Of a stretch of 64,000 bases of DNA, positions 54,940 through 64,000 are shown one piece after another. Each line of letters opens with the position of its first letter. Position 1 is the first letter of the stretch. The stretch is from Plectosphaerella cucumerina (taxonomy: Eukaryota > Ascomycota > Sordariomycetes > Glomerellales > Plectosphaerellaceae), in the NCBI GenBank assembly GCA_020746995.1, contig JAGPXD010000002.1, positions 4,774,001-4,838,000 on the forward strand, in the 5' to 3' direction. The notes beneath the pieces were generated by a model. It was not told the DNA's origin. It ran no database searches and was given only the letters and a program-made list of their open reading frames with translations. A program made the translations under genes and the position numbers.

Positions 54940-55938
54940 TCATTTGGCCGAGGCTCCTCCTCCCGAAGACCACTCACCCGAAGATCCTAACTCCGTTTCC
55001 TGCTCGGGCTCAATCTTCTTCTTCTCCAAGTCGTCCACGTACCAAACGAGGAAGATAACCATCACCGCTGCCATGAGGATCGTGTCGAAAATATATAGGA
55101 AGATCTCGCGAGAGATCAAGTACCCGTCGTTGCCCTGAAGGTACTCCACCACGCGGAAGATGCTTCGCACCAAGATGATGGCGCTCGTCGTGTAGAGGAC
55201 GTACAAGTGACGCGTCCAGGGAATAACCTGTTGTCGGACCATGCTTGTTGGCTCTCGGAGGAGACGCCGATGGAAGAGAAGAGACGTGCAGACAAAGAAG
55301 CCGAAGATGAATATCTGGACAAAGAGACCGGCTATGATGATCTTCTCGCCGATTTCGTAAAGTTCGAGAGTGCCGGCAGCCTGGATTCCGCCGCCGCCGG
55401 CCTGCAGGGAGAAGGCCAGGACGTCGCCCGTGACAAAGAGCCGCGTGACCCAGTTGATGGGAACCAGAGACAGATGTTCTGCCTTCATGGTGCGTATGAG
55501 GCGGCCAAGAATCATGTAGATGGACGCTGCGTAAAGGGCGGGTGCCACCAGGATGAGCATTGCTTGAACGACAAAGCCTCCGATGGAGAATTTATCGAAG
55601 TGACTCCATATTCGACCGCAGTATCCGATTATTTGAACTAGAATGGACAACAGTCAGCTTGTGGACCATGGGTAGCGGCCACGTCGACGGGGTCCCCTTT
55701 GGAAGTGTCGTCGTCAGGGGCTCGCGCGAAGCGGGATGACGGGATTTGGAGCAGAATTACAGAGACCACCGATCGTGAATGCAGTGAAATAATAGGCTCG
55801 AGCGCGGAATAGACGCCACGTATGCAGAACAGTGAGGATGGCGAAGACGATGGCGCTGACGATGGCGGCGGCTAGGGATGGAGTGTATCGGTAAAGCTGG
55901 AAGCTGAAGGCGCCAGGGCCTTCGACGGCGGTTTCCAT
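54940..55938 (-). CDS. RTA1-like 7-TM membrane protein
   Basis: Exons 55761-55938 and 54940-55637 give 291 aa. About seven hydrophobic helices are visible. The splice joins FTIGGL to FQIIGYCGRIWS, the RTA1 core (E/Q-IGY-GR), followed by VQAMLILVAPALYAASIYM, GDVLAFSLQAGGGGIQ (family QGGG) and WVTRLFVTGDV. The tail is acidic and Gly/Ser-rich. The family contains yeast RTA1 and RSB1, linked to resistance to 7-aminocholesterol and sphingoid-base export, and in filamentous fungi many paralogues near secondary-metabolism or stress genes. The substrate is unknown. The gene is divergent, 621 bp apart, from a Zn2Cys6 regulator that could control it. Confidence 0.92.
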
Positions 55939-56559
55939 GATCGAGAGGGTGGTTGTAATCGGAGGGTTTGAGTGGTCGTACGTCAAGAGCAGAGGTAGGC
56001 AGGTACTACTCAGAATCCAGAGCAGCGACGGGGAACAATCTTTATGAAGACTTAGGACCAAAGGAGCATGTCACAGCGGCGCAGGCCTCGGGGGCGATGA
56101 ACGAAGCCTCGGGTTCATCCACACCCGAGAAATGTACGAGGTGTGGGTCTACAATCGAGGCTCCCCACCTATTCCGGCGATCCTTGGCAACCTAAACGAA
56201 CCTCGTTCATCAACCTGCCGGCCCGACTTGGCCTTCGTTTAGGGGCTCGCGCTTGGCGTGCCGTTACCCTTCGGCTAGTCGGTCGGAAAGGCAGCCCAAC
56301 ACAGTAGTCTTCCAGCCAGGGTCCTCCCGATTGCATTGATTCCAATGACGAGACTTTTGGAAATTGATGTCTCCACCACGAGAACAGAATGATGCAGGAA
56401 CGAGTCCCTGTCCCAGGGCCACACGCTGTCATGTGCTGCGCACAGGAGCGAGCGCTGTCTTGCTTGACTAGCATGCTTTAAAGGCAGAGAAAGTCTCCTC
56501 GCAGATTGCCGAGCGTCCCGAGCAATCCGAGCACTACTATTCGAAGCCGACCTTTCGCC
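55939..56559. promoter_or_regulatory. Divergent promoter, RTA1-like / Zn2Cys6 regulator
   Basis: 621 bp between opposing start codons with no gene inside. A shared or autoregulatory promoter is plausible. Inverted CGG triplets of the kind bound by Zn2Cys6 proteins would need a motif search to evaluate. Confidence 0.45.
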
Positions 56560-57957
56560 ATGTCCGAGTCCAACGATGCTACAGGTGGCCGGGCTGGAAA
56601 ATCCGAGTCGACATCCCCGAGACCATCTCTGGAAGGAGACCTCGGGTCAACATCTGGACGTCCTAGTCGCCGAAAAAAGCACACCAAGTCTCGGAATGGT
56701 TGCAAAACATGCAAGCAGAGAAAGGTCAAGGTACGTCATCTCGATCTAATCAGCTCTTTCGTGTTCACATCAAGATATCAGACTAACAGCCACTCGTACC
56801 AGTGCGACGAGCGAAGGCCGTCCTGCTCCCATTGCAATCGCCTAAAGATACCATGTCAATACAACTCGAAAGTAGCGTCCGAACGCTGCAAGACCGAGGC
56901 CGAGGAAGATTCATGGCAGCTGGACTCCAGGATGTCCGCCCGGTCGTCAACGTCTGAACTGGACCTGCTCTCACTAGAGCTCTTGCACTCTTACATTGAG
57001 CATACAAGCTTGACGTTGCCGTCGTCGACCGCCCTCCGAGACTTCTGGAGGATCACCGTCCCGCGACTGGCGCTGCAGAACGTACACGTTATGAAGTCGC
57101 TCTTGGCTCTCACCGCGCTGCACAAGGCGTCGTGTCAAACGGAGAAAAGGCCGCGATACATAGCTGCCGCTCTCGAGTACCACCATCAAGCATCACAAGA
57201 AGCTAGAACTCTTCTCAAGACAGTCACGCCCGAGAACGGCACGGGTCTGTTCCTTTTCTCGGCTTTAACAGTGATCGTCGGTTTGTGAACCCCTCCCACT
57301 ATGAATGCGCTTTCCCACTGGCGGCTGACACTTCGTGCTGCAGTTCTCAACGTACCGAAACAGCCCGTTGAGGTCGACTCGCCGCTACTCGAAGAGATGG
57401 AGTTTATACAGCCACTTCTTTGGACTATCCATGGCATCAGAAGCATACGAGATGTCCTGGAAGACGACTTGCGCGGGGGACACCTGGCACCCCTCGCAGA
57501 GCACTGCCAGCTTCGCTGGCACCTGCAGTTCGGAAGCGAGGGCGCTGAGGTCTCAACAGGGGCAATTCAAGAGAGCGTCGACAACATGTTCAACGAACTA
57601 CAGGAGCGCCTGGCCTGCACCGCGTCGGGAGCCGAGGAAGAGCTGTACTACCACGCGTTGGTCGGAAGACTGCGCGAAGCTGTGTTTCTGGCCCCCTGGT
57701 GGGAGGAGATGGATCTCTTTGTATGGCTGTACAGATCCTTGGACGAGTTCTCGGTCGTCGATGATCTGCCCACACAAAATACCTTGGTCATCTGGGCGCA
57801 TCTGGCCGTCATCATCAAGATGTCTGAGCGGCAATGGTGGCTGCAGGGGTGGGCAGAGCACATCATGGCCTCGGTGTACAAGAAGCTTGATCGGAAGCAC
57901 AGGCCTTGGGTGTACGGTGCTGCGCTTGAGATGGGCTGGATCATCCCTGATTATTAG
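56560..57957 (+). CDS. Zn2Cys6 transcription factor
   Basis: Exons 56560-56730, 56803-57280 and 57344-57957 give 420 aa. The binuclear cluster is split by intron 1: cysteines 48, 51, 58, 65, 68 and 75 (NGCKTCKQRKVKC then CSHCNRLKIPC). A basic stretch RRKKHTKSRN precedes it. The rest is the helical fungal regulator region (LDLLSLELLHSYIEHTS, LLALTALHKAS, ALEYHHQASQEARTLL, WIIPDY at the end), of the type seen in UpcC/Moc3-like regulators. Intron 1 (72 nt) is stop-free and in frame; unspliced it would insert 24 residues between the second and third cysteine and break the cluster, a possible off-switch. Targets may include the divergent RTA1 gene or the nitrilase downstream (inference). Confidence 0.92.
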
Positions 57958-58863
57958 GGAGCATGGTAGAGAGGCAAGAAGCTGGTGTGATGTCAGCACA
58001 GAGAAACAAGGTGACGGATACAGCAACAACAGGAAGGTCTCTTGGTGTCTAGGACTTGGGTGGTGTAGGGGGCAGGTTGACTTCAATGTCTCTACCCCTC
58101 GCCCAGATCATGACATCCGGATGATAGGGGTTTTGGTTGTCCGCATCAAATCACCACTGGCCAGTGGCAAGCTAGATAGGAGCCCCTCTCCCAAGGCCGA
58201 AGGGACCACCTGGAATGGAATAATTGAGATTTGGATCTTAGCTTCAGATCGTCGAGATCTGATTTGGCGATAGGGTTGCCACAAGCCGTCGATTGCCGGC
58301 ATCGAGGTCTTGATTCAAAGCCCGGGGGTTAGCATCCTCCCGCTACTAGATCGGGCTTTGCTGCATGTAGGTCCAATTCTTCATCATGGGTTCAAACCCC
58401 GAAAAGCGAAAGCGAACTGGGTATCTAAGATAACACGAACAACGGTGTCTCATGGCAAACCTTACGTAAAGATCATATCAGGAGCAACCATCTGAGGCGG
58501 CAAATGTTATCGAGGCTGGAGGAAAGATGGCGGCGTGGGCCGCCTGCCTTTACTTCATTGAGACCATCCCACAGGGGTGAGAGATTCGCGTGACTGACCT
58601 GGAATGATAAGAGTTCCGGAGAAATAGCTGATGCCATGACCATTGACGAACCACCCACGGAGCTGATAACGAACATGGAGTGCGTGAGACACGGTCGACA
58701 AACGAGTCATCAACGAAGTTGTAATCGCCATACTTAAAAGCCGGAGGGTTGTTCGAGTCTGTCATCTGATTCAGAAGCAGCATCCCCTTCCCCTTTGCAT
58801 CTCCTCTCCTTGCTGGCATCAAAACCTGATCACCTTAATCACCATTCTATCCCCCCCGGAACG
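57958..58863. other. Intergenic, Zn2Cys6 regulator / nitrilase
   Basis: About 900 bp, no supported gene. A weak TATA-like TACTTAAAAG lies at about 58731, 130 bp upstream of the nitrilase ATG, followed by a C/T-rich leader. Confidence 0.5.
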
Positions 58864-60309
58864 ATGGCAACTCGAATCTTTGACAAGTCCAACATTACGC
58901 TGTCTGCAGTGGTGGCCGCCCCCGCTGGATGGCCATTGCCAGTGGGAGATAAAGACTGGTCGGACGGCTATCTTGACCTGAACGCTACCGTAAACTACGG
59001 TGTCAAGCTGATCGGAGAGGCGCGCGGCCGCGGAGCCGACCTTGTGGCGTTCCCTGAATTGTGGTTTCCAGGGTGAGAGATTCCAAGAGAAAGATTGCCC
59101 TGGTGCTGATTGTGCATGCCCTGCTCGTATTTAGGTACCCAAAGTCTCTCCAGGCCAAGTGGTTGTTCAGCCGCGTCGAGGAGTATGTTGCCCAGTCTCT
59201 AGTCGTGGACTCCAAAGAGTGGCAGTCACTGCGCAACGCCGCTCGCGACAACGAGATATTTGTCTCCTTTGGCTTCAGTGAGCGTGGGGGCGACTTCATC
59301 TACATGTCTCAAGCTCTCTTCGGGCCGGATGGCGAGGTACTCATCAACCGTCGCAAGGTCAGACCATCTGGCTCGGAGCGAGGACTTTGGTCCGACGGCG
59401 ACATGCAAGGTCTCCAGGTAGTGGACACGGAGATTGGGCGTATCGGAATGCTGCAGTGCTGGGAGCACCTCCGTGTAGGTTTTCTCCGGCCAACTTGATC
59501 TTCAGCTTGGACAAGCTAACAGCTGAAGCCCACGATGACCTTCAACCTGATGGCGCAAATGCCGAACATCCACGTTGGCGCTTGGCCGTACAACCAGAAC
59601 CCCGGCGCAGACGTTGAGAACTGGGAGGACATTAGCGTGGCATACTCGGCTATTCGTGTCCTTTCCATCCTGACAAACTCGGTCACGGTGACGCCCAGCA
59701 TTGGTTATGGCTTCATTAACCAGTTCACCACTCTACTTGCAGAGTCCAACTCCAACAACACAGCCAGTCCCGAGGATGACCAGGGTTACGCACCCATCAT
59801 CTACGCCTCGGTCAACGGGTCCGCTTGGTCTAACCAGACCTACGACCTCGACGGGGAAGTTTCCTGGGGAACACTGATGCAGATTGAGGAGGGCTTCCCC
59901 GAGTATATCCCAAAGGCAAGCATCGGAGGAAGAAACCGTGGACGACTCAACCTCACTCGTTCGAACAACCAGCTGACCACTATTCCCCTCACAGGAGATC
60001 GGGGACTTTGTGCCGTCCCGGAAGTACCCGACCGACAAGATTGTGGCCGATCTCAAGTAAGTTCTTCGCTGGACAAAAGTCATATCGTTCGCTCTTTGCC
60101 CGAATACTGATGAATCCATCTTCAGCGCCGGCAACGCCACCGAGAGCACCGAGCCTTTTGCCATCTTCAATAATTCGGCCAGCGCAACGGAGTCTCTTAA
60201 CGCTTCATCCTCAGCTGTTGCGGAAAGTCCCGGCATGATCAATGTGCCTTCCTCTGCCCCGGTACAAATGGCAGCGTTGGTCGCGGCTATCCTCTTCACT
60301 TGGCGGTAA
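58864..60309 (+). CDS. Nitrilase-family amidohydrolase with hydrophobic C-tail
   Basis: Exons 58864-59072, 59135-59474, 59529-59915, 59995-60056 and 60126-60309 give 393 aa. The catalytic triad is E65 (AFPELWFPG), K144 (INRRKVRPSG) and C178 (LQCWEHLR). The CWEH context places it with true nitrilases and cyanide hydratases rather than amidases. Intron 3 (59916-59994) has a GC donor: AAG then GCAAGC, with acceptor CTCACAG. For exon 3, acceptor 59528 is used; CAG at 59522 would add Leu-Lys. After the catalytic domain comes a Ser/Asn/Ala-rich tail and a final hydrophobic stretch APVQMAALVAAILFTW. About eight N-x-S/T sites occur across the protein, yet no signal peptide is seen and no in-frame ATG lies upstream before a stop. 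Nitriles or cyanide are expected substrates. It is convergent with the beta-glucosidase. Confidence 0.87.
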
Positions 60310-60547
60310 TCTTCGAGCGGAAGCACCGTGGGAACGAAGAGATACACCAATCGGGATGCAGCCGTGGCGGTAAAATGCGAGTCAAGTGTCGTTTTCTAAA
60401 GTCTAGACACCAGGAATACTTCTATCGACAAAAAATAAAACAATCAAGATACACTGAAGGTACAAATTGAAGGGAAGGAGATTTGGCCACGCTGCAAGGC
60501 CGAGCTTTTTGTGAGAGATGCCACTGGATGTTTCATCTCACCACGCG

Positions 60548-63165
60548 CTACGCCGATATGAAGCTTGACCTCACCGTCGCCTTGGTGTTCCTTGAGCTGA
60601 AGCCAATGCGGAACTCAAAGGTGCCCTTGGGAATCTCCCAATCCTGTGCAACGACGTTCCAGTAGCTGACATCCCTGCGCATCAGAGGGAGGACAACTTC
60701 CTTCGTCTCTCCCGGCTCAAGCTGCACCTTCTCGAAACCGCGGAGGACGTTGGTTGGGGTGCCGCTGGGGACAGATTCCTGCGGAAAGGCCACGTATAAC
60801 TGGACGACCTGATCTCCCGCAATCTTACCCGTATTCCTGACCGAAGCGGTGACTGACGCGACCTTCTTCCACAGAGAGGGATTGCCTCCGGGGACGGTCG
60901 CGTTTGTGGAAGGGGGGAAGGGCGAGATACCAAGGCACTTCCTGTCGAATGTTGCATTTGATGCCATGTCAAAGGTAGTATAGCTCAGACCGAAGCCGAA
61001 CTCGAACTGGGGAGTGATGTTCTTGGCGTCAAAGTGGCGGTAGTCGATAAACTGGCCTTCCGTAAAGTCGGCCTGCCACCCGTTGGGATCCTCGGCCTGC
61101 TCGCCCGTGACATTGACAATAGGGAAGTCATAGTCTTCAGGCTTCTTCGGGATCGTGTATGGAAGTCGAGCAGAAGGGTTGACGTCGCCGAAGAGGACGT
61201 CGGAGATAGCGTAGCCATTCTCCTGGCCGGGGTAGTGCGCAGCCAAAATAGCGGTGACGTTCTCGTTCTCCGCCCAGGGCATGGTGTTGATACCGGCAGA
61301 ATGTGTGACGACGATGGTGTTCGGGCAATGCTTGGCCACGTTCTCAACGACTGCCGTAGAGTTCCAGTCGTTCTCGAAGGACAGACGATCGAGACTTTCC
61401 CGAGACCAAGTCTTGAGGAAGACGAGGCAGGCTTCTGGAGGAGGATAGATGGAGGTGAAGTCACCTCCGACAATCATGTGATTGTCCAGAAGGTACTGAA
61501 CCCTGCCGCCGTAGCCTTCGACGCGCTCGCGGAGAGCCCTCAGCGGCGAGATGAGACGAACGTGGCGGCCGGCGCCGGATCCTCCTCCCACGGACAATGC
61601 GCCAATGTTAGGCCCCCAGGGTCCGCTGCCATCTCCCGTGAAGGTCAGACCCTGAGACATGTCTGCGGCTCCGTTGCCGAAGACAGCGATGTTTCCAGGC
61701 TCCTTAAAGGGCAGAACGTTATTGCTGTTCTTCAGAAGCACCGTACCGGCAGCGGCGACCTTCCGCACAACTTCAGTATGGTTAGCCCGCACGTCACGGG
61801 CAGGCGGCGGGTTGCTGGGGTTGGCATCTGGGCCGAGATACTCGAGCGGGTAGTTGTAGGTCGTGGCAAAGACGTAGCCGGTGGAAGGGTCGATGCTGGG
61901 GAAGTCGTCGTCCTGCGCAAGCTGGTAGTAAGGGACGAGAATGCGGCGCGCCATGTCGTTGATCTTAGCTTCATTCACAGTGCCATTCTGCACAGCAGCT
62001 GTGAGATTACCACCAAGATACGACGGCGGGGGAATTATGGCGGAGGCGGCGCTGTTGAGCGGGCCGGGCATGGTCATGTCCAGGCCGGCCTCGACGGATG
62101 CAACACCGGAGTGCGTCGCGTACCAGTCTGAGACGACGTAGCCCTGGAATCCGAGCTCGCCCTTGAGAAGTCCGTTGAGTAGCTTGGAGTTCTCGCAGGC
62201 ATATGTCTGGTTGACCCTGTTGTAGCTGCACATGACCGAAGCTACACCGGAGCGAACGGCGTTTGCGAAAGGCCAGAGGTAGAGCTCGTGCATCGTCCTG
62301 TCGTCAATGTTGGACGAGATGGCCTGGATCTCCCGGCCGTCCTCCAGGAAAGTGTTGGATCGCTGGGTTTCCTGCTCGTTGCCAATGTAGTGCTTCGCAC
62401 TCGCTTGCACGCCCATATCCTGGATACCCTTGATCGACAGCTCCATGGCGATGCCGGTGAGGTAGGGGTCGGGTGAAAAGCTCTCCCAGTTGCGCCCGCC
62501 AAGAGGATGTCTTCCCAAGCCACCTGATGCTGGGCTGCAGAGATAGAGTCAGCATGACTCTCATTGTTGGTTGAATGGATGGGCGTGACATACCCCAAGT
62601 GCACTGAAGCACCTTTGCCACGGAACTCGGATCCAATGCCCCTCGCACGCTGGTAGATTAAATCGCGATCCCAGGTCGCAGCTGCAGTGAGGCCTGCGGG
62701 AAAGACGGTAACCAGGTCTGCGATTCTCACTGTATTAAAGGTCAGCTTCGCGCCTAGAACGTGCATGGGACGGAAGATCGTGACGGAGGGTTGTATACCT
62801 GAGACGGGACCATCGGCCAGACAGTAACCCTCGAAACCGATTTCCTCATTGGGGGCAATGTTTCCATTGCAGGAAAGACCCATGGCGAAGCCAGTCGTCA
62901 GACTTACCTTTTGGTCCAAGGAAAGACGGGACACCGCCTCATCGGCCTTCCTGAACGCATCTTCCCAGCCGCGGCCTTTGCTGTTGGCTGATAGACAGAT
63001 ATCAGCTTCTCAAGCTTCTTGCTTCCTCGTCTGATGCCTCGTCTCATGAATGAACTCACGAGTCGGGAAAGTGGGCACAGTTTCGAAGTGATCTCCGTTG
63101 GACGAAGCTGCCACCGCCATGTGGACAACCCCTAACAGGGCAAAGCTCACAGTAAGGTTGACCAT
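60548..63165 (-). CDS. Secreted GH3 beta-glucosidase
   Basis: Exons 63060-63165, 62799-62987, 62594-62729 and 60548-62534 give 805 aa. The signal peptide is MVNLTVSFALLGVVHMAVA. The GH3 N-terminal barrel follows: LSLDQKVSLTTGF, TVFPAGLTAAATWDRDL, GSEFRGKGASVHLGPASG, GRHPLGGRNWESFSPDPYL, SAKHYIGNEQE and the nucleophile Asp at about 280 in YVVSDWYATHSG. Next come the alpha/beta sandwich domain (AAGTVLLKNSNNVLPF) and a C-terminal FnIII-like domain (SVTASVRNTGKIAGDQVVQLYV). All three introns have GTGAGT, GTATAC or GTATGT donors and restore the family alignment. It hydrolyses terminal beta-glucosides (cellobiose and plant glucosides) outside the cell. Confidence 0.95.
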
Positions 63166-63271
63166 GATGTCGAGAAGTCGTTCAAATGCACTCCGATATG
63201 TGATCGAGAGAAAGGAATGATCTGCAGCCAACACCCTTTTGCTGAGGATTGAGGCTTCAGAGGTACCTTAC

Positions 63272-63279
63272 TTTAAATA
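63272..63279 (-). promoter_or_regulatory. TATA-like element of the GH3 gene
   Basis: TATTTAAA on the minus strand, 107-114 bp upstream of the ATG at 63165. Confidence 0.5.
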
Positions 63280-63883
63280 TCATTGTCGGCTGGATATCGT
63301 CTTCATGCGGAGACGGACCATGGTGTTGGCTTGGCCCGTCGGCATCAAGTCGGCGTCACTTCAAGCTCCTGATGGAGATGATGGCCATTCAGGCAAACTT
63401 TGAACACGCTTGGCGGCTTGGGGGACGATGCGTCACTTCCCCCATGATCCCGGGGTTTGCACATGCGCTATCCCCATCTTTGTGGGACAGGAAAGAGACG
63501 ATGGCGAAGAGCGTACGTCACATTCGCGGCGAGAATGCCTGGCAACATCAAGAACGACAAACAGAACGAGGTCCGAGGAGCGGGCGAGACGAGTGGGAAG
63601 GGCCGAGTCATGGCGGTGCTAACCCGAGCCAGAACGGCTGCCGAGAAAAATACGAGTTACGTCTTAGTGGCATTCCTTTGCGTCTAAGCGCCTGCTTTAA
63701 GTTGCGTCTCGTTCCCCCGCCTCGTTCATCCCAAGGCCATCTCTCAACCTCGTTCATCTTTTTTCCCCTACCAATTTCCTAGCAGCCCGCAGTGGCTGCC
63801 GATCTGACAAGGCAACACAGCACCGCCCCCTCATTTCGATCAAACAGTTTTGCCGGCCTCACTGATCTCGTTCTTCTTCACCG
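63280..63883. other. Divergent intergenic region, GH3 / second Zn2Cys6 regulator
   Basis: About 600 bp (718 bp between start codons). No gene seen; the right end is C/T-rich leader sequence. Confidence 0.5.
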
Positions 63884-64000
63884 ATGGCGGAGGTGCCGGG
63901 GTTGCCGTCTTCACGTGACTCCCTCGGTAGATTGGTGAACAAGCAGCGTCGGCCACACCAGAAAACAAAGTCGGGCTGTCTCAACTGTCGGCAACGTCGC
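63884..64000 (+). CDS. Zn2Cys6 transcription factor, 5' end only
   Basis: An ATG at 63884 opens 39 codons to the window edge. They read MAEVPGLPSSRDSLG, then basic RRPHQKTK, then SGCLNCRQRR, the first half of a fungal binuclear zinc cluster (C-x2-C with the following RQRR). A C/T-rich leader precedes the ATG. The gene continues beyond the window, so the remaining cysteines cannot be checked. It is divergent from the beta-glucosidase, a natural candidate target (inference). Confidence 0.75.
   Translation, partial: MAEVPGLPSSRDSLGRLVNKQRRPHQKTKSGCLNCRQRR

Noticed and set aside
58330..58425. tRNA-like B-box GGTTCAAACCCC
   Set aside because: The flanking bases form only a weak T-stem and no A-box or 7-bp acceptor stem can be built around it.
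61034..62131. 365-codon antisense frame in the GH3 gene
   Set aside because: Mirror of GH3 coding sequence; no domain.
63249..63782. 177-codon frame upstream of the edge Zn2Cys6 gene
   Set aside because: Composition of a chance frame; it spans the likely promoter of the GH3 gene and shows no family feature.

Overview
This window is nuclear DNA of a filamentous ascomycete. It has moderately high GC, genes on both strands with short (about 50-120 nt) GT-AG introns carrying CTGAC/CTAAC branch sites, Zn2Cys6 regulators, RTA1 and CFEM membrane proteins and plant-polymer hydrolases. The gene content suggests a plant-associated Sordariomycete (Colletotrichum- or Verticillium-like); that placement is inference, since no search could be run. 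Exon boundaries were worked out by eye from splice signals and frame continuity; each spliced model closes in frame.

Layout. 0.3-2.7 kb: secreted double beta-propeller phytase (-). 5.5-7.3 kb: degenerate LaeA-type methyltransferase-like gene (+). 7.9-9.4 kb: NAD-dependent glycerol-3-phosphate dehydrogenase (-), divergent across about 3.7 kb from the glycogen debranching enzyme (+, 13.0-17.9 kb). 18.2-24.3 kb: kinase-like protein (+), CFEM single-pass membrane protein (-), small His/Lys-tailed protein (-). 26.8-30.4 kb: zinc alcohol dehydrogenase (-) and a gamma-glutamylcyclotransferase-like protein with a membrane tail (+). 32.3-40.5 kb is a compact housekeeping block: DEN1/SENP8-type deneddylase (+), an SQ-rich nuclear-type protein (-), SLX9 (-), UBA4 (+), PAM17 (-). 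41.6-41.7 kb: a very AT-rich relic tract. 42.3-48.6 kb: chromodomain protein (+), RRM-like protein (-), PIPK-family protein (-).

48.6-64 kb looks like an accessory, host-interaction region: GH12 endoglucanase (-), chitin deacetylase-type CE4 (-), a SET protein with a signal peptide (-), an RTA1 7-TM protein (-) divergent from a Zn2Cys6 regulator (+), a nitrilase (+) convergent with a secreted GH3 beta-glucosidase (-), and the start of a second Zn2Cys6 regulator cut by the window edge.

Most notable: the RTA1/Zn2Cys6/nitrilase/beta-glucosidase neighbourhood, which could form a nitrile- or cyanogenic-glucoside-handling module (inference); a nitrilase with a GC-AG intron, many N-glycosylation sequons and a hydrophobic C-tail but no signal peptide; a LaeA-like protein lacking the SAM-binding glycine motif; two genes whose start codons sit almost alone in 3-4 nt first exons; and an in-frame upstream start giving the glycerol-3-phosphate dehydrogenase a mitochondrial-type presequence.
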